Assembly (NCBI GenBank): GCA_004555915.1
Contig: SFJM01000018.1
Span: 1-64,000, forward strand
Direction of reading: 5' to 3'
DNA length: 64,000 bases
Source of the DNA: Clostridiales bacterium
GTDB lineage: Bacteria; Bacillota; Clostridia; Oscillospirales; Butyricicoccaceae
The translations under genes and the position numbers were made by a program. Below, in pieces: positions 45,101 to 53,405 of the stretch (within the stretch, counting starts at the first letter, position 1; each line of letters opens with the position of its first letter). The notes beneath the pieces were generated by a model. The model was not told the origin of the DNA, did no database searches, and saw nothing but the letters and a program-made list of their open reading frames with translations.

Positions 45101-45787
45101 ATGACGAAATTTATTGAAAAAGAAGCCGCTACGAGAGACGAAGCGATTCAGCTGGCTCTGGATGAGCTGGGCATGCAGCGCGATGACGTCAGCGTAGAGG
45201 TTCTGGAAGAAGGAAAAAAGGGCTTCTTTGGTATCGGTGCAGTACAGGCACGTGTCCGCGTGTCCTATGAGGAAGCTACACCGGCCAGCGAAGCCAAGGC
45301 ATTTGTTGATGGCCTGCTGCAGCGCATGGGCATCAACGGTGAAGCATTCCCCACCGAGGGCGAGGATGGCCAGATTATTCTGGATATCCGCGGCGACGAT
45401 ATGGGTGCTGTCATTGGCCGCCGGGGTGATACGCTCGATGCCATCCAGTATCTCACGTCCCTGACCATCAACCGCGGCAAGGAAGAGCATATCCGCATTG
45501 CCATTGATACAGAGGGCTACCGCGCAAAGCGGGAGGAATCCCTCCAGCGCCTGGCACGTAAAATGGCTGGAAAGGTGCTGAAATATCGCAAGAATATGAC
45601 CCTTGAGCCGATGAATCCCTATGAGAGACGCATTATCCATGCGACTCTGCAGGATTACAAGGGTGTGACCACCTATTCCACCGGCACGGAACCGAACCGT
45701 CGTGTGGTTGTTGCCATGGAACGTGGCGCAAGACCGCAGCGCGGCGGCTATCGCAAGGCTCCGCGTCATAAGAATTATGCGGAGTAA
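45101..45787 (+). CDS. jag: RNA-binding protein Jag (KhpB/EloR)
   Basis: 228 residues. The N-terminal Jag domain (about 1-50; LEEGKKGFFGIG), a KH-type domain with GAVIGRRGDTLDAIQYL and a C-terminal R3H domain with MNPYERRIIHATLQ and TYSTGTEPNRRVV. It binds RNA and affects cell elongation in Firmicutes. Follows yidC by 26 bases, the usual arrangement. Confidence 0.95.
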   Translation: MTKFIEKEAATRDEAIQLALDELGMQRDDVSVEVLEEGKKGFFGIGAVQARVRVSYEEATPASEAKAFVDGLLQRMGINGEAFPTEGEDGQIILDIRGDDMGAVIGRRGDTLDAIQYLTSLTINRGKEEHIRIAIDTEGYRAKREESLQRLARKMAGKVLKYRKNMTLEPMNPYERRIIHATLQDYKGVTTYSTGTEPNRRVVVAMERGARPQRGGYRKAPRHKNYAE

Positions 45788-45816
45788 GTATTGCTGATAG
45801 AAATGAGGTCGATGAT

Positions 45817-47184
45817 ATGAGCAAGACCATTGCCGCCATCGCGACAGGGCCTGCTGCCGGACCGATTGGAATCATCCGCGTTTCCGGACCTCAAACCCTT
45901 GCGATTGCAGACAAAATTTTTACCCCGCAGGGCGGCGGCCTGCTTTCCGAACGTCCCAGCCGGTTGCTGACCTATGGGGCACTGCATGCCCGTGACGGCA
46001 GGGTTATTGACCACTGCCTGTGCTGTGTCATGCATGCACCCCATTCCTATACCGGTGAGGATATGGCGGAAATCCAGTGCCATGGCTCTCCTGCTATCCT
46101 GTCGGAAACACTGGCTGCCCTGTTTGCAGGCGGTGCGGTACAGGCAGGCCCGGGTGAATTTACCCAGCGTGCCTTTCTGGCGGGAAAAATGGATTTGTCC
46201 GGTGCGGAGGCCGTCAACGATATCATCACTGCAACCACCATCCACGCAGCGGAAAATGCCGCGGCACAGATGGATGGCGTTGTAGGCTCAAAAATCCATG
46301 CAATTCGTCAGCGGCTGGTGGAGCTGGTTGCGGAATTTCTCGCGGTGGTGGATTATCCGGATGAGGAAATTGATTCCCGTCTGTTTGACAGCGCCTGTGA
46401 GATTCTGCATGATGCCACCAGAGAGCTGTATGATCTGGCGGAGACCTATGAACGCGGGCGTATCCTGCGGGAAGGTATCCCCTGTGCGATTCTGGGCAGG
46501 CCGAATGCGGGCAAGTCCTCCCTGCTCAATGCGCTGGCAGGCGTGGATCGTGCCATTGTCACCAGCGTGCCCGGTACCACCCGGGATGTCATTGAGGAAA
46601 CCATCCGGATCGGCGCCGTGGTGCTGCATCTGTATGATACGGCAGGACTGCGGGATACCCAGGATCCGGTGGAGAAAATCGGCATTGACCGTGCCATGAA
46701 GCAGGCACAGGCCTCTGCCCTGATTCTGGCGGTATTCGATTCCAGTGACAATATTTCCGATGATGACCTGATGGTAATTGCACGGACACATGGAAAACGG
46801 ACGATTGCCGTGCTCAATAAGAGTGATTTGCCCTCTGAATTGGATGTTTGTACCATTCGGAAGTATTTTGAGCATGTGATTTCCGTCAGCGCCAGAACCG
46901 GCGAAGGCCTGAAGGAATTATATGACCTGATTCCGAAGGTCGTTGGGATGGACGGCATGCAGTTTGACGGCACCGTCATTACCAATGCCAGACAGGCTGC
47001 GGCGCTGGTGCGTGCAGCGGAACGCTGTGAAGAAGCGTTTGTTGCCGCACAGCTGGGCATGACGCCGGATGCGGTTGTCATGGATGCGGAAGGTGCCATT
47101 GCCGCACTGGGCGAAATCACCGGACAGGCTGTCCGTGATGACATTGTTGCCACGATTTTTGACAAATTCTGCGTGGGAAAATAA
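45817..47184 (+). CDS. mnmE: tRNA modification GTPase MnmE
   Basis: 455 residues. N-terminal folate-binding domain, then a GTPase inserted in a helical domain: G1 GRPNAGKSSLLNAL, G3 DTAGLRDTQD, G4 LNKSD, and the C-terminal catalytic CVGK. With MnmG it adds carboxymethylaminomethyl groups to wobble uridines. A terminator follows, so mnmG, 794 bases away, is not in the same transcript, an unusual split. Confidence 0.96.
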   Translation: MSKTIAAIATGPAAGPIGIIRVSGPQTLAIADKIFTPQGGGLLSERPSRLLTYGALHARDGRVIDHCLCCVMHAPHSYTGEDMAEIQCHGSPAILSETLAALFAGGAVQAGPGEFTQRAFLAGKMDLSGAEAVNDIITATTIHAAENAAAQMDGVVGSKIHAIRQRLVELVAEFLAVVDYPDEEIDSRLFDSACEILHDATRELYDLAETYERGRILREGIPCAILGRPNAGKSSLLNALAGVDRAIVTSVPGTTRDVIEETIRIGAVVLHLYDTAGLRDTQDPVEKIGIDRAMKQAQASALILAVFDSSDNISDDDLMVIARTHGKRTIAVLNKSDLPSELDVCTIRKYFEHVISVSARTGEGLKELYDLIPKVVGMDGMQFDGTVITNARQAAALVRAAERCEEAFVAAQLGMTPDAVVMDAEGAIAALGEITGQAVRDDIVATIFDKFCVGK

Positions 47185-47198
47185 ATCGGAATTGCTTT

Positions 47199-47239
47199 GC
47201 CATTCCGGATGGAGGGAATCTGTCCGGAATGGCGTTTTT
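47199..47239 (+). terminator. Terminator of mnmE
   Basis: GCCATTCCGGA / TCCGGAATGGC, 11-bp stem and five T. Confidence 0.92.
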
Positions 47240-47310
47240 CGTACCAGGGGATGGAGGCCTGCTGGCGGGACAATGCGTGCTGTTATGAGTTTTGCACATT
47301 TTACACAGAG

Positions 47311-47430
47311 TTATCAACAGAACGCACCGGTTTCATACCGGGAGTTTTGGGAGATTCCTAAAAAATCAGGCAAGAGTTTTTGGTGGTTTTGCTGAAAACT
47401 TTCCACAAAGTTTTCCACAGGTGTGGAAAA
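47311..47430. promoter_or_regulatory. DnaA-box cluster away from the origin
   Basis: Sites TTATCAACA (47,311), CTTTCCACA (47,399), TTTTCCACA (47,411) and TGTGGAAAA (47,422), each one or two bases off consensus, in the mnmE-mnmG gap about 5 kb from oriC. The remaining bases 47,240-47,477 show nothing else. Confidence 0.6.
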
Positions 47431-47477
47431 GTGCGGAGATAACTTTGGCTGCTTTGTATGATCCTCTTACCGCGTGG

Positions 47478-47506
47478 TTGACGGGAAATATATTTTCTGT
47501 TATCTT
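47478..47506 (+). promoter_or_regulatory. Promoter of the holin-like peptide gene (type I module 2)
   Basis: TTGACG, 17-base spacer, TATCTT. It predicts a leader of about 130 bases before the ATG at 47,644. Confidence 0.65.
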
Positions 47507-47613
47507 TGATATGGGGACATCCCCGACAAGGATTTTTTATCCGGGAATAGCACACCATGTACGGTAGGCGGGTTGACTCTTTCATTTCAGAGAGGGTCGG
47601 TGATACAGTTTCT

Positions 47614-47639
47614 CCATCCTCTCTTGGAAGGGAGGGTGG
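47614..47639 (+). promoter_or_regulatory. Hairpin sequestering the Shine-Dalgarno of module 2
   Basis: CCATCCTCTC pairs over all ten positions (with G-U pairs) with GGGAGGGTGG across a TTGGAA loop; the ribosome-binding site GGGAGGG is entirely in the stem. Confidence 0.75.
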
Positions 47640-47643
47640 TCGT

Positions 47644-47751
47644 ATGTATGTTACTTATTCGGATTTATTCCAGCTGATATCCATTCTTCTGGATGTAATC
47701 AACGTGACATTGACGATTTTTGTTTTATTTCCAAAAAACAAAAAGAAATAA
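47644..47751 (+). CDS. 35-residue holin-like peptide, candidate type I toxin (TxpA/BsrG type)
   Basis: The peptide starts MYVTYSD, has a hydrophobic helix LISILLDVINVTLTIFVLF and ends PKNKKK. MxVYxxL start, one helix and a Lys tail is the layout of the putative holin-like toxin family (Hol_Tox) with TxpA and BsrG. ATG has GGGAGGG in front but locked in a hairpin. The stop codon lies in the left arm of a hairpin that also ends a convergent antisense RNA. Toxic action on the membrane is inferred from family resemblance. Inserted between mnmE and mnmG, which usually adjoin. Confidence 0.78.
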   Translation: MYVTYSDLFQLISILLDVINVTLTIFVLFPKNKKK

Positions 47752-47788
47752 CCGCCTTTTAGCTGCAAACTCAAAGCGGTTATTTCTT
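47743..47788. terminator. Shared hairpin terminator of module 2
   Basis: 13-bp stem AAGAAATAACCGC / GCGGTTATTTCTT. The T-run is strong on the minus strand. The plus transcript may run on to a second hairpin at 47,812-47,830 followed by TTTTCC. Confidence 0.85.
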
Positions 47789-47838
47789 ATCATAGAATAA
47801 CTAAAGGGTCAGCACCGTCTATCGGTGTGCTTTTCCTT
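47743..47838 (-). ncRNA. Convergent antisense RNA, candidate antitoxin (RatA/SR4-like)
   Basis: From a consensus promoter the RNA would start near 47,838, pass a GCACACCG/CGGTGC hairpin, and end in the stem AAGAAATAACCGC / GCGGTTATTTCTT followed by TTTTGTTTTTT. It has no open frame. It is complementary to the last codons and the 3' region of the holin-like peptide message, as RatA is to txpA. Length about 100 nt. Confidence 0.72.
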
Positions 47839-47844
47839 GTTTTT

Positions 47845-47873
47845 ATTGTAGCATTCTCCTCTCTGCTTGTCAA
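47845..47873 (-). promoter_or_regulatory. Promoter of the module 2 antisense RNA
   Basis: Minus-strand TTGACA, 17-base spacer, TACAAT, one base off perfect consensus. There is no minus-strand gene here for it to serve other than the antisense RNA. Confidence 0.85.
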
Positions 47874-47977
47874 GCTGTCCGGTTGCTGCCAGGCGGCAGG
47901 ATCAAGGGGAAAATATAAATACAATAAGTATAAAATAAAAATCAATATACCTAATGTAAGAAAGGGAGCGTGATTTT

Positions 47978-49864
47978 TTGCAGTTTATCGCAGGAAATTT
48001 TGATGTAGCGGTCATTGGTGCCGGACATGCGGGCATTGAGGCGGCATTGGCTTCTGCCCGTCTGGGTTTACAGACCGTTATCTTCTCCATTAATCTGGAT
48101 GCTGTTGGCAATATGCCCTGCAATCCGGCCATTGGCGGCACGGCAAAGGGACATCTGGTGCGTGAAATTGACGCATTGGGCGGTGAAATGGGCCGTGCGG
48201 CGGATGCGGCCTGCATCCAGTACCGTCTGCTAAACCGCGGCAAGGGCCCGGCTGTCCATTCCCTCCGGGCACAGGCTGACCGTTCCGCCTACCGTACCTA
48301 TATGAAGCATGTACTGGAGCAGCAGCAGAATCTGATGCTGAAACAGGCGGAAATCGTGGAAATTACACAGGAAAATGGAGCGGTTACCGGCGTTACCACA
48401 AAGACCGGTGCGCATTATACCGCTAAGGCAGTCATCATTGCTACCGGTACCTATTTACAGGGCAGAATCATTATTGGTGACACCTTTTATGACGGCGGCC
48501 CGGATGGCATGTTTGCCGCCATCGGCCTGACCAATTCCCTCCGTGCCATGGGATTGAAGCTCATGCGCTTTAAGACCGGTACCCCGCCCCGCGTCAACCG
48601 CCGGAGCATTGATTTCACCGATCTGGAGGTGCAGGAGGGGGAAACCGATTGCATCCCCTTCTCGTTTGAGACCGAACAGGTACCGGAAAACCGTGCGGTA
48701 TGTCATCTGACGTATACCAATGCTGACACCCATCATGTCATCCGGGAAAATCTGGATCGTTCTCCCCTGTATTCCGGCAAGGTGGAAGGCATTGGCCCCC
48801 GGTATTGTCCATCCATCGAGGACAAGGTGGTGCGGTTTTCCGATAAACCCAGACATCAGCTGTTTATTGAACCCATGGGTCTGGATACCGAGGAAATGTA
48901 TATCCAGGGCTTCTCCTCCTCTATGCCGGAGGATGTACAGCTGGATATGATCCATACCATCAAGGGACTGGAGCATGCAGAGGTCATGCGTCCGGCGTAT
49001 GCCATCGAATATGACTGCATTGATCCGCTGGAGCTGCGGCCCACGCTGGAAACCAAGAAAATTTCCGGTCTGTATGGCGCAGGACAGTTCAATGGCTCCT
49101 CCGGCTATGAGGAAGCGGGCGCGCAGGGCATCGTGGCCGGCATCAATGCCGCACTCAAACTCAAGGGCGAACCGCCCATGATTCTTGACCGGGCAGACGG
49201 CTATATCGGCACACTGGTGGATGATCTTGTAACCCGTGGCACCAATGAGCCCTATCGTATGATGACTTCCCGCAGTGAGTACCGGCTGATTTTGCGGCAG
49301 GATAACGCGGATGAGCGTCTGGTTGGCATCGGTGCCCGGGTGGGTCTGAATCCGCCGGAACGGCTGGAAAAGGTACAGCGGAAATATGCAGCGGTACAGC
49401 AGGAAATTGACCGGGTGAGCCGGGTCAACATGGCGCCCTCGGATGACATGCAGGCGTTTCTCAAGGCACATCATAGTACGCCATTGAAGTCGGGCTGCAA
49501 GCTGGCAGATCTGATTCGCCGGCCGGAGCTGAAGTATGATGACCTTGCACCCTTTGACCCGGAACGCCCGGCGCTGCCGGCAGTGATTCGGGAGCAGGTG
49601 GAAATCCGTATCAAATATGAGGGCTACATTCAGCGTCAGATGCGGGATGTGGAGCAGTTCCGCAAGCTGGAAAGCCGTCCGCTGCCACAGGATCTGGATT
49701 ATGAAGCCATTTCCTCCCTGCGTCTGGAGGCACGGCAGAAGCTGCAGCAGATCCGCCCCATGAATTTCGGACAGGCTTCCCGTATTTCCGGTGTCAGCCC
49801 GGCGGATATTACGGCGCTGATGATCGTGACAGAATTGATGGAAAAGGAGAAACGCGATGAATGA
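47978..49864 (+). CDS. mnmG: tRNA uridine-5-carboxymethylaminomethyl modification enzyme MnmG
   Basis: 628 residues. FAD-binding loop VIGAGHAGIEAALASARLG near the N-terminus, NPAIGGTAKGHLVREIDALGG, and the C-terminal GidA-associated helical domain with MNFGQASRISGVSPADI. Works with MnmE on wobble uridines. The start is TTG at 47978, with AAAGGGAG about ten bases upstream; no in-frame ATG or GTG fits the family N-terminus. The stop overlaps the rsmG start by eight bases. Confidence 0.95.
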   Translation: MQFIAGNFDVAVIGAGHAGIEAALASARLGLQTVIFSINLDAVGNMPCNPAIGGTAKGHLVREIDALGGEMGRAADAACIQYRLLNRGKGPAVHSLRAQADRSAYRTYMKHVLEQQQNLMLKQAEIVEITQENGAVTGVTTKTGAHYTAKAVIIATGTYLQGRIIIGDTFYDGGPDGMFAAIGLTNSLRAMGLKLMRFKTGTPPRVNRRSIDFTDLEVQEGETDCIPFSFETEQVPENRAVCHLTYTNADTHHVIRENLDRSPLYSGKVEGIGPRYCPSIEDKVVRFSDKPRHQLFIEPMGLDTEEMYIQGFSSSMPEDVQLDMIHTIKGLEHAEVMRPAYAIEYDCIDPLELRPTLETKKISGLYGAGQFNGSSGYEEAGAQGIVAGINAALKLKGEPPMILDRADGYIGTLVDDLVTRGTNEPYRMMTSRSEYRLILRQDNADERLVGIGARVGLNPPERLEKVQRKYAAVQQEIDRVSRVNMAPSDDMQAFLKAHHSTPLKSGCKLADLIRRPELKYDDLAPFDPERPALPAVIREQVEIRIKYEGYIQRQMRDVEQFRKLESRPLPQDLDYEAISSLRLEARQKLQQIRPMNFGQASRISGVSPADITALMIVTELMEKEKRDE

Positions 49865-50558
49865 ACTGCTGAAACAGGGCTTTGCTGCCATGCAGGTGAC
49901 GGTTTCCGAGGAACAGCTTGCCCAGCTGAATGATTTTACCGCGCGGATGCTGGAAACCAACAAGGTGATGAACCTGACCCGTATTACAGACCCGCAGGAG
50001 ATCGCACAGAAGCATCTGCTGGACAGCGCTTCCCTGCTGACCATTGCGGATTTTTCCAACAAATCGGTTGTGGATGTGGGTTGCGGCGCCGGGTTTCCGG
50101 GTATGCCGCTGCATATCCTGTGCCCGTCCAGCCAGTTGACCCTGCTGGATTCTCTGGGAAAACGCATCAAATTTTTACAGTCGTGTATTGATGGCATGGG
50201 GCTGGAACAGATTGAAGCTGTTCATGCCCGTGCGGAGGAATATGCGGCAAAGCATCGGGAAAGCTATGATTTTGCGGTATCCCGTGCGGTAGCCCAGCTG
50301 AATGTACTGGCAGAGTTGTCCCTGCCGCTGGTCAAGCCGGGTGGTTGTTTTATCGCCATGAAGAGTACGGACAGTGATGCGGAGCTGGAAGCTGCCCGGC
50401 ATGCTATCAAGGTTTTGGGCGGTGAGCTGGAGAAAATTGTGGATTATCCCATCCCGGGAACCGAGATCACCCACCGTCTGGTGGTAATTCGGAAGAAAAA
50501 GCATACGCCGAAGCAGTACCCGCGGCCATTCCGGAAGATTTCCGCTCAGGCACTGTAA
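49857..50558 (+). CDS. rsmG: 16S rRNA m7G527 methyltransferase RsmG
   Basis: 233 residues. SAM motif VVDVGCGAGFPGMPL, NLTRITDPQEIAQKHLLDS at the N-terminus and FAVSRAVAQLNVLAELSLP. It methylates G527 of 16S rRNA. It overlaps mnmG by eight bases and is translated from the same message, as in most Firmicutes. Confidence 0.95.
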   Translation: MNELLKQGFAAMQVTVSEEQLAQLNDFTARMLETNKVMNLTRITDPQEIAQKHLLDSASLLTIADFSNKSVVDVGCGAGFPGMPLHILCPSSQLTLLDSLGKRIKFLQSCIDGMGLEQIEAVHARAEEYAAKHRESYDFAVSRAVAQLNVLAELSLPLVKPGGCFIAMKSTDSDAELEAARHAIKVLGGELEKIVDYPIPGTEITHRLVVIRKKKHTPKQYPRPFRKISAQAL

Positions 50559-50567
50559 AACAAGGAT

Positions 50568-50583
50568 TGTTTCACGTGAAACA
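50568..50583. promoter_or_regulatory. parS site 1
   Basis: Perfect 16-bp palindrome TGTTTCACGTGAAACA, the ParB (Spo0J) loading site, 10 bases after the rsmG stop. Confidence 0.95.
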
Positions 50584-50675
50584 ATGGAGGACGGTGTGAA
50601 ACGGAGATTGCGGACAGAAATTTCAAACCGGCACCGTTCATTTTACCGGCTGAGATAGCAATAAAAACGGTTCGG

Positions 50676-50737
50676 AAAAAGCCTCCCTCTTGGAGGGAGG
50701 TGGCATTTGCGTCAGCAAATGACGGAGGGAGTTAAAA
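50676..50737 (-). repeat. GGCTCCCTC element, copy K (solo arm, reversed)
   Basis: AAAAAGCCTCCCTC, hairpin CATTTGC/GCAAATG, GGAGGGAGTT. The recurring flank motif precedes it in reversed form (50,637-50,670). It sits between parS sites 1 and 2. Confidence 0.82.
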
Positions 50738-50865
50738 CGCACTCTTTGAATAAAATATAATTTGAGGAAAATGACTGACGTCATACGTCTGATGACTCGA
50801 AAAACACATACTATTCATACTGAAATTTAGGGAGAATACAGTCGCGGGTTTGGAGCCTGCCGGTA

Positions 50866-50881
50866 TGTTTCACGTGAAACA
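50866..50881. promoter_or_regulatory. parS site 2
   Basis: Perfect TGTTTCACGTGAAACA, 188 bases before the parA start. Confidence 0.95.
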
Positions 50882-50983
50882 ATAAAAACTGTATTTGTGG
50901 AGCAATTCCGGGGATGGGATGCTTAAACCAAAAATATAGCAGAAAAAAACAGAAAGAAACTGGAATGTGGACAGAAATCCGGG

Positions 50984-51012
50984 TTGTTTCACGTGAAACA
51001 TCGTGGTATAAT
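50984..51012 (+). promoter_or_regulatory. parAB promoter overlapping parS site 3
   Basis: TTGTTT, 17-base spacer, TATAAT with TGG before the -10. The -35 hexamer and most of the spacer are the third parS site, so ParB bound there would block polymerase. Confidence 0.7.
50985..51000. promoter_or_regulatory. parS site 3
   Basis: Perfect TGTTTCACGTGAAACA, 54 bases before the parA start and inside its promoter. Confidence 0.95.
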
Positions 51013-51053
51013 AAGTACCGGACTAGAAAGTGATCCGGAAAGGAAACCACGTA

Positions 51054-51815
51054 ATGGGAAAAATTATTGCATTTGCAAATCAAAAGGGCGGCGTTGGCAA
51101 GACAACGACTGCCGTGAACCTGGCAGCTGCACTGGCTGAACAGGGCAAAAAAGTTCTCGTGTGCGATTTCGACCCGCAGGGCAATGCGACTTCCGGTTTT
51201 GGTATTGATCCACGTTCCCTGAAAACCAGTGTGTATGAGCTGACGGTTTGTGACGCACCGGTGGAAGAGGGTATCATCAAGACAAAATGGGTAGATGTCA
51301 TCGGCGCCAATGTGAATCTTGCCGGTGCGGAAATTGACCTGATTGAACTCGACCGCCGCGAGTACCGACTGAAAATGGTATTGGATCAGCTGCGTGACGC
51401 ATATGATTTTATTTTTATTGACTGCCCGCCGTCACTGGGCCTGCTCACACTGAATTCCTTGTGTGCGGCAGATTCCTTCCTGGTGCCATTGCAGTGTGAG
51501 TATTATGCACTGGAAGGCCTGACTCAGCTGATGACGACTGTACGTGCTGTACAGCGCGGCCTGAATCAGGGTATTAAGATGGAAGGTGTCCTGCTGACCA
51601 TGTTTGACGGCAGAACCAACCTGTCCATCCAGGTTGTGGAAGAGGTCAAACGCCACTTTGGCAAAAAGGTATTTGCAACCGTTGTACCACGGAATGTCCG
51701 GTTGTCTGAAGCACCGAGCCATGGTGAACCGATTACAGCATATGACCGGTATTGCCGCGGTGCGGAGGCATATATGGCACTGGCACAGGAATTCCTGCGC
51801 AGAAATGAAGGATAA
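51054..51815 (+). CDS. parA: Chromosome-partitioning ATPase ParA (Soj)
   Basis: 253 residues. Deviant Walker A NQKGGVGKTTTAVNLAAAL, IFIDCPPSLGLLTLNSL (Walker B region) and KVFATVVPRNVRLSEAPSHG. It moves ParB-parS complexes and in Bacillus regulates DnaA. ATG at 51054 has AAAGGAAA in front; the ORF upstream extends without a ribosome-binding site. Operon with parB. Confidence 0.96.
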   Translation: MGKIIAFANQKGGVGKTTTAVNLAAALAEQGKKVLVCDFDPQGNATSGFGIDPRSLKTSVYELTVCDAPVEEGIIKTKWVDVIGANVNLAGAEIDLIELDRREYRLKMVLDQLRDAYDFIFIDCPPSLGLLTLNSLCAADSFLVPLQCEYYALEGLTQLMTTVRAVQRGLNQGIKMEGVLLTMFDGRTNLSIQVVEEVKRHFGKKVFATVVPRNVRLSEAPSHGEPITAYDRYCRGAEAYMALAQEFLRRNEG

Positions 51816-51829
51816 GGAAGGGGAAACGC

Positions 51830-52726
51830 ATGGCAAATAAAAGCTTGGGTCGCGGCCTTTCCGCGTTGTTCGGGGAAGAAAATATGGATGCGGCCATCCC
51901 GCCGACGAGTGCTGAACCAGTGCGTCCGAAGAATGGCTTCCGGAATATCCCGCTGCGGCGGATTGAACCGAACCGTGCACAGCCGCGCCGGGAATTTGAT
52001 GAAAAATCCTTGCAGGAACTGGAAAACAGTATCCGGTTACACGGCGTACTGGCACCGATTACGGTGCGGCTGGGTGACAATGGGTATTACCAGATTGTCG
52101 CAGGGGAACGCCGCTGGCGTGCGGCACGCCGTGCCGGTCTGGACAGCATTCCCGCTATGGTGATTGATGCGGATGACCAGACCATGATGGAGCTGGCACT
52201 GATTGAAAACCTGCAGCGTGAGGACCTGAATCCCATGGAGGAAGCCGAAGGCTATCGGGCATTGATTGACCAGTTCGGCATGAAGCAGGAAACGGTGGCA
52301 GAACGTGTGGGACGATCCCGTTCCGCAGTTGCCAACAGTCTGCGCCTGTTATCGCTGGATGAGGATATCCGCAAACTGGTCGTGGAGGGCAAGCTGTCAA
52401 GCGGCCATGCCCGTGCGGTACTGGCAGTACAGGATGCGGACAAACGTCTGCCAGCTGCCAAGACCATGATGGAAAGCGGCATGTCTGTGCGGCAGGCGGA
52501 GGCATATGTCAAACGCCTGAACCAGCCAAAGCAGGAGAAGACAGAACAACCGGCAAAGGAATTCCAGCCGGATTATTATGCGGAGGTACAGCGGAAGCTG
52601 GAAGGTTCCCTGGGCCGCCGGGTACAGATAGACCACAAAAAAAATAAAGGAAAGATTACCCTCGAATATTACGGGGATGATGATCTGGAACGGCTGGCAA
52701 ATGCACTGGCAGCTGCAATCCTTTGA
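51830..52726 (+). CDS. parB: Chromosome-partitioning protein ParB (Spo0J)
   Basis: 298 residues, MANKSLGRGLSALFGEEN at the start. The CTPase/ParB-N domain has the GERRWRAARRAG box and LIENLQREDLNPMEEAEGY; the helix-turn-helix is ETVAERVGRSRSAVANSLRL; the C-terminal dimer domain ends LERLANALAAAIL. It spreads from parS and recruits SMC. Follows parA by 14 bases. Its cognate parS sites lie upstream of parA. Confidence 0.97.
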   Translation: MANKSLGRGLSALFGEENMDAAIPPTSAEPVRPKNGFRNIPLRRIEPNRAQPRREFDEKSLQELENSIRLHGVLAPITVRLGDNGYYQIVAGERRWRAARRAGLDSIPAMVIDADDQTMMELALIENLQREDLNPMEEAEGYRALIDQFGMKQETVAERVGRSRSAVANSLRLLSLDEDIRKLVVEGKLSSGHARAVLAVQDADKRLPAAKTMMESGMSVRQAEAYVKRLNQPKQEKTEQPAKEFQPDYYAEVQRKLEGSLGRRVQIDHKKNKGKITLEYYGDDDLERLANALAAAIL

Positions 52727-52738
52727 TGGAGGCCTGGC

Positions 52739-53305
52739 ATGAGCGAACAAAAAAAGACAAAGGATGAAGATATCAAAACACAGGAAGAAGATATCAAAAT
52801 CTATGAGGAAACCGTATCCATTGACCGCAGCCGGCAGAAAAGCCGGAAAATCTTTGTATTTTATATCATCGGCCTGTTTTGTGTGGCACTGGTATTGATT
52901 CTCGTCAGCTATGTGATGCAGGCGCATGCCAATCAGCAGCTGGAGGATCTGGGTACACAGCTGACGCAGCAGACGGATGCAGCCAAGGGCGCCAAGGCCA
53001 AGGCTGACCAGCTGCAGGAAACCATGGACACCATGCAAAGCCAGCTGGATGAAAGCAAAGAGGAAAATGCTGCCCTGCAATCCACGGTAGAGGAACAGGA
53101 AAAAGCCATTGCGGCACTGGAACAGCTGTGGCAGCTGGAACAGGCTTACCGAACCGGGGATGACAGTACGGCACGGGAGCTGGTTGAGAAAATGGATCAG
53201 GCATATACCCGTGAGGTACTGACAGATGAAACCAAGCAGCCACTGACCGGCGATTCCGCAAAGGAATATGCGGAAATCTGCAACGCACTGGATGCAGAGG
53301 AATAG
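52739..53305 (+). CDS. Single-pass membrane protein with coiled coil, unknown function
   Basis: 188 residues. A charged N-terminal cytosolic tail (about 1-38) is followed by one membrane helix FYIIGLFCVALVLILVSYVM (about 40-60) and an extracellular coiled coil (about 65-130, many Gln, Glu, Leu heptads). GGAGG lies nine bases before the ATG and the gene starts 12 bases after parB, so it is in the parAB operon. In other Clostridia a different small membrane protein (DUF4446) often has this place. I recognise no family. Confidence 0.7.
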   Translation: MSEQKKTKDEDIKTQEEDIKIYEETVSIDRSRQKSRKIFVFYIIGLFCVALVLILVSYVMQAHANQQLEDLGTQLTQQTDAAKGAKAKADQLQETMDTMQSQLDESKEENAALQSTVEEQEKAIAALEQLWQLEQAYRTGDDSTARELVEKMDQAYTREVLTDETKQPLTGDSAKEYAEICNALDAEE

Positions 53306-53405
53306 CAGAGGAATAAAGGAAAGAGCCACACAGCTGTGTGAATGTAAATCAGCAATCTTTCATCGGAATACCTGTTCCGATGCATATAGAAAGGACTAAT
53401 GCAAC

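Noticed and set aside
53306..53405. T-box riboswitch before serS
   Set aside because: Only a simple hairpin is present; the T-box consensus and an antiterminator/terminator pair are absent.
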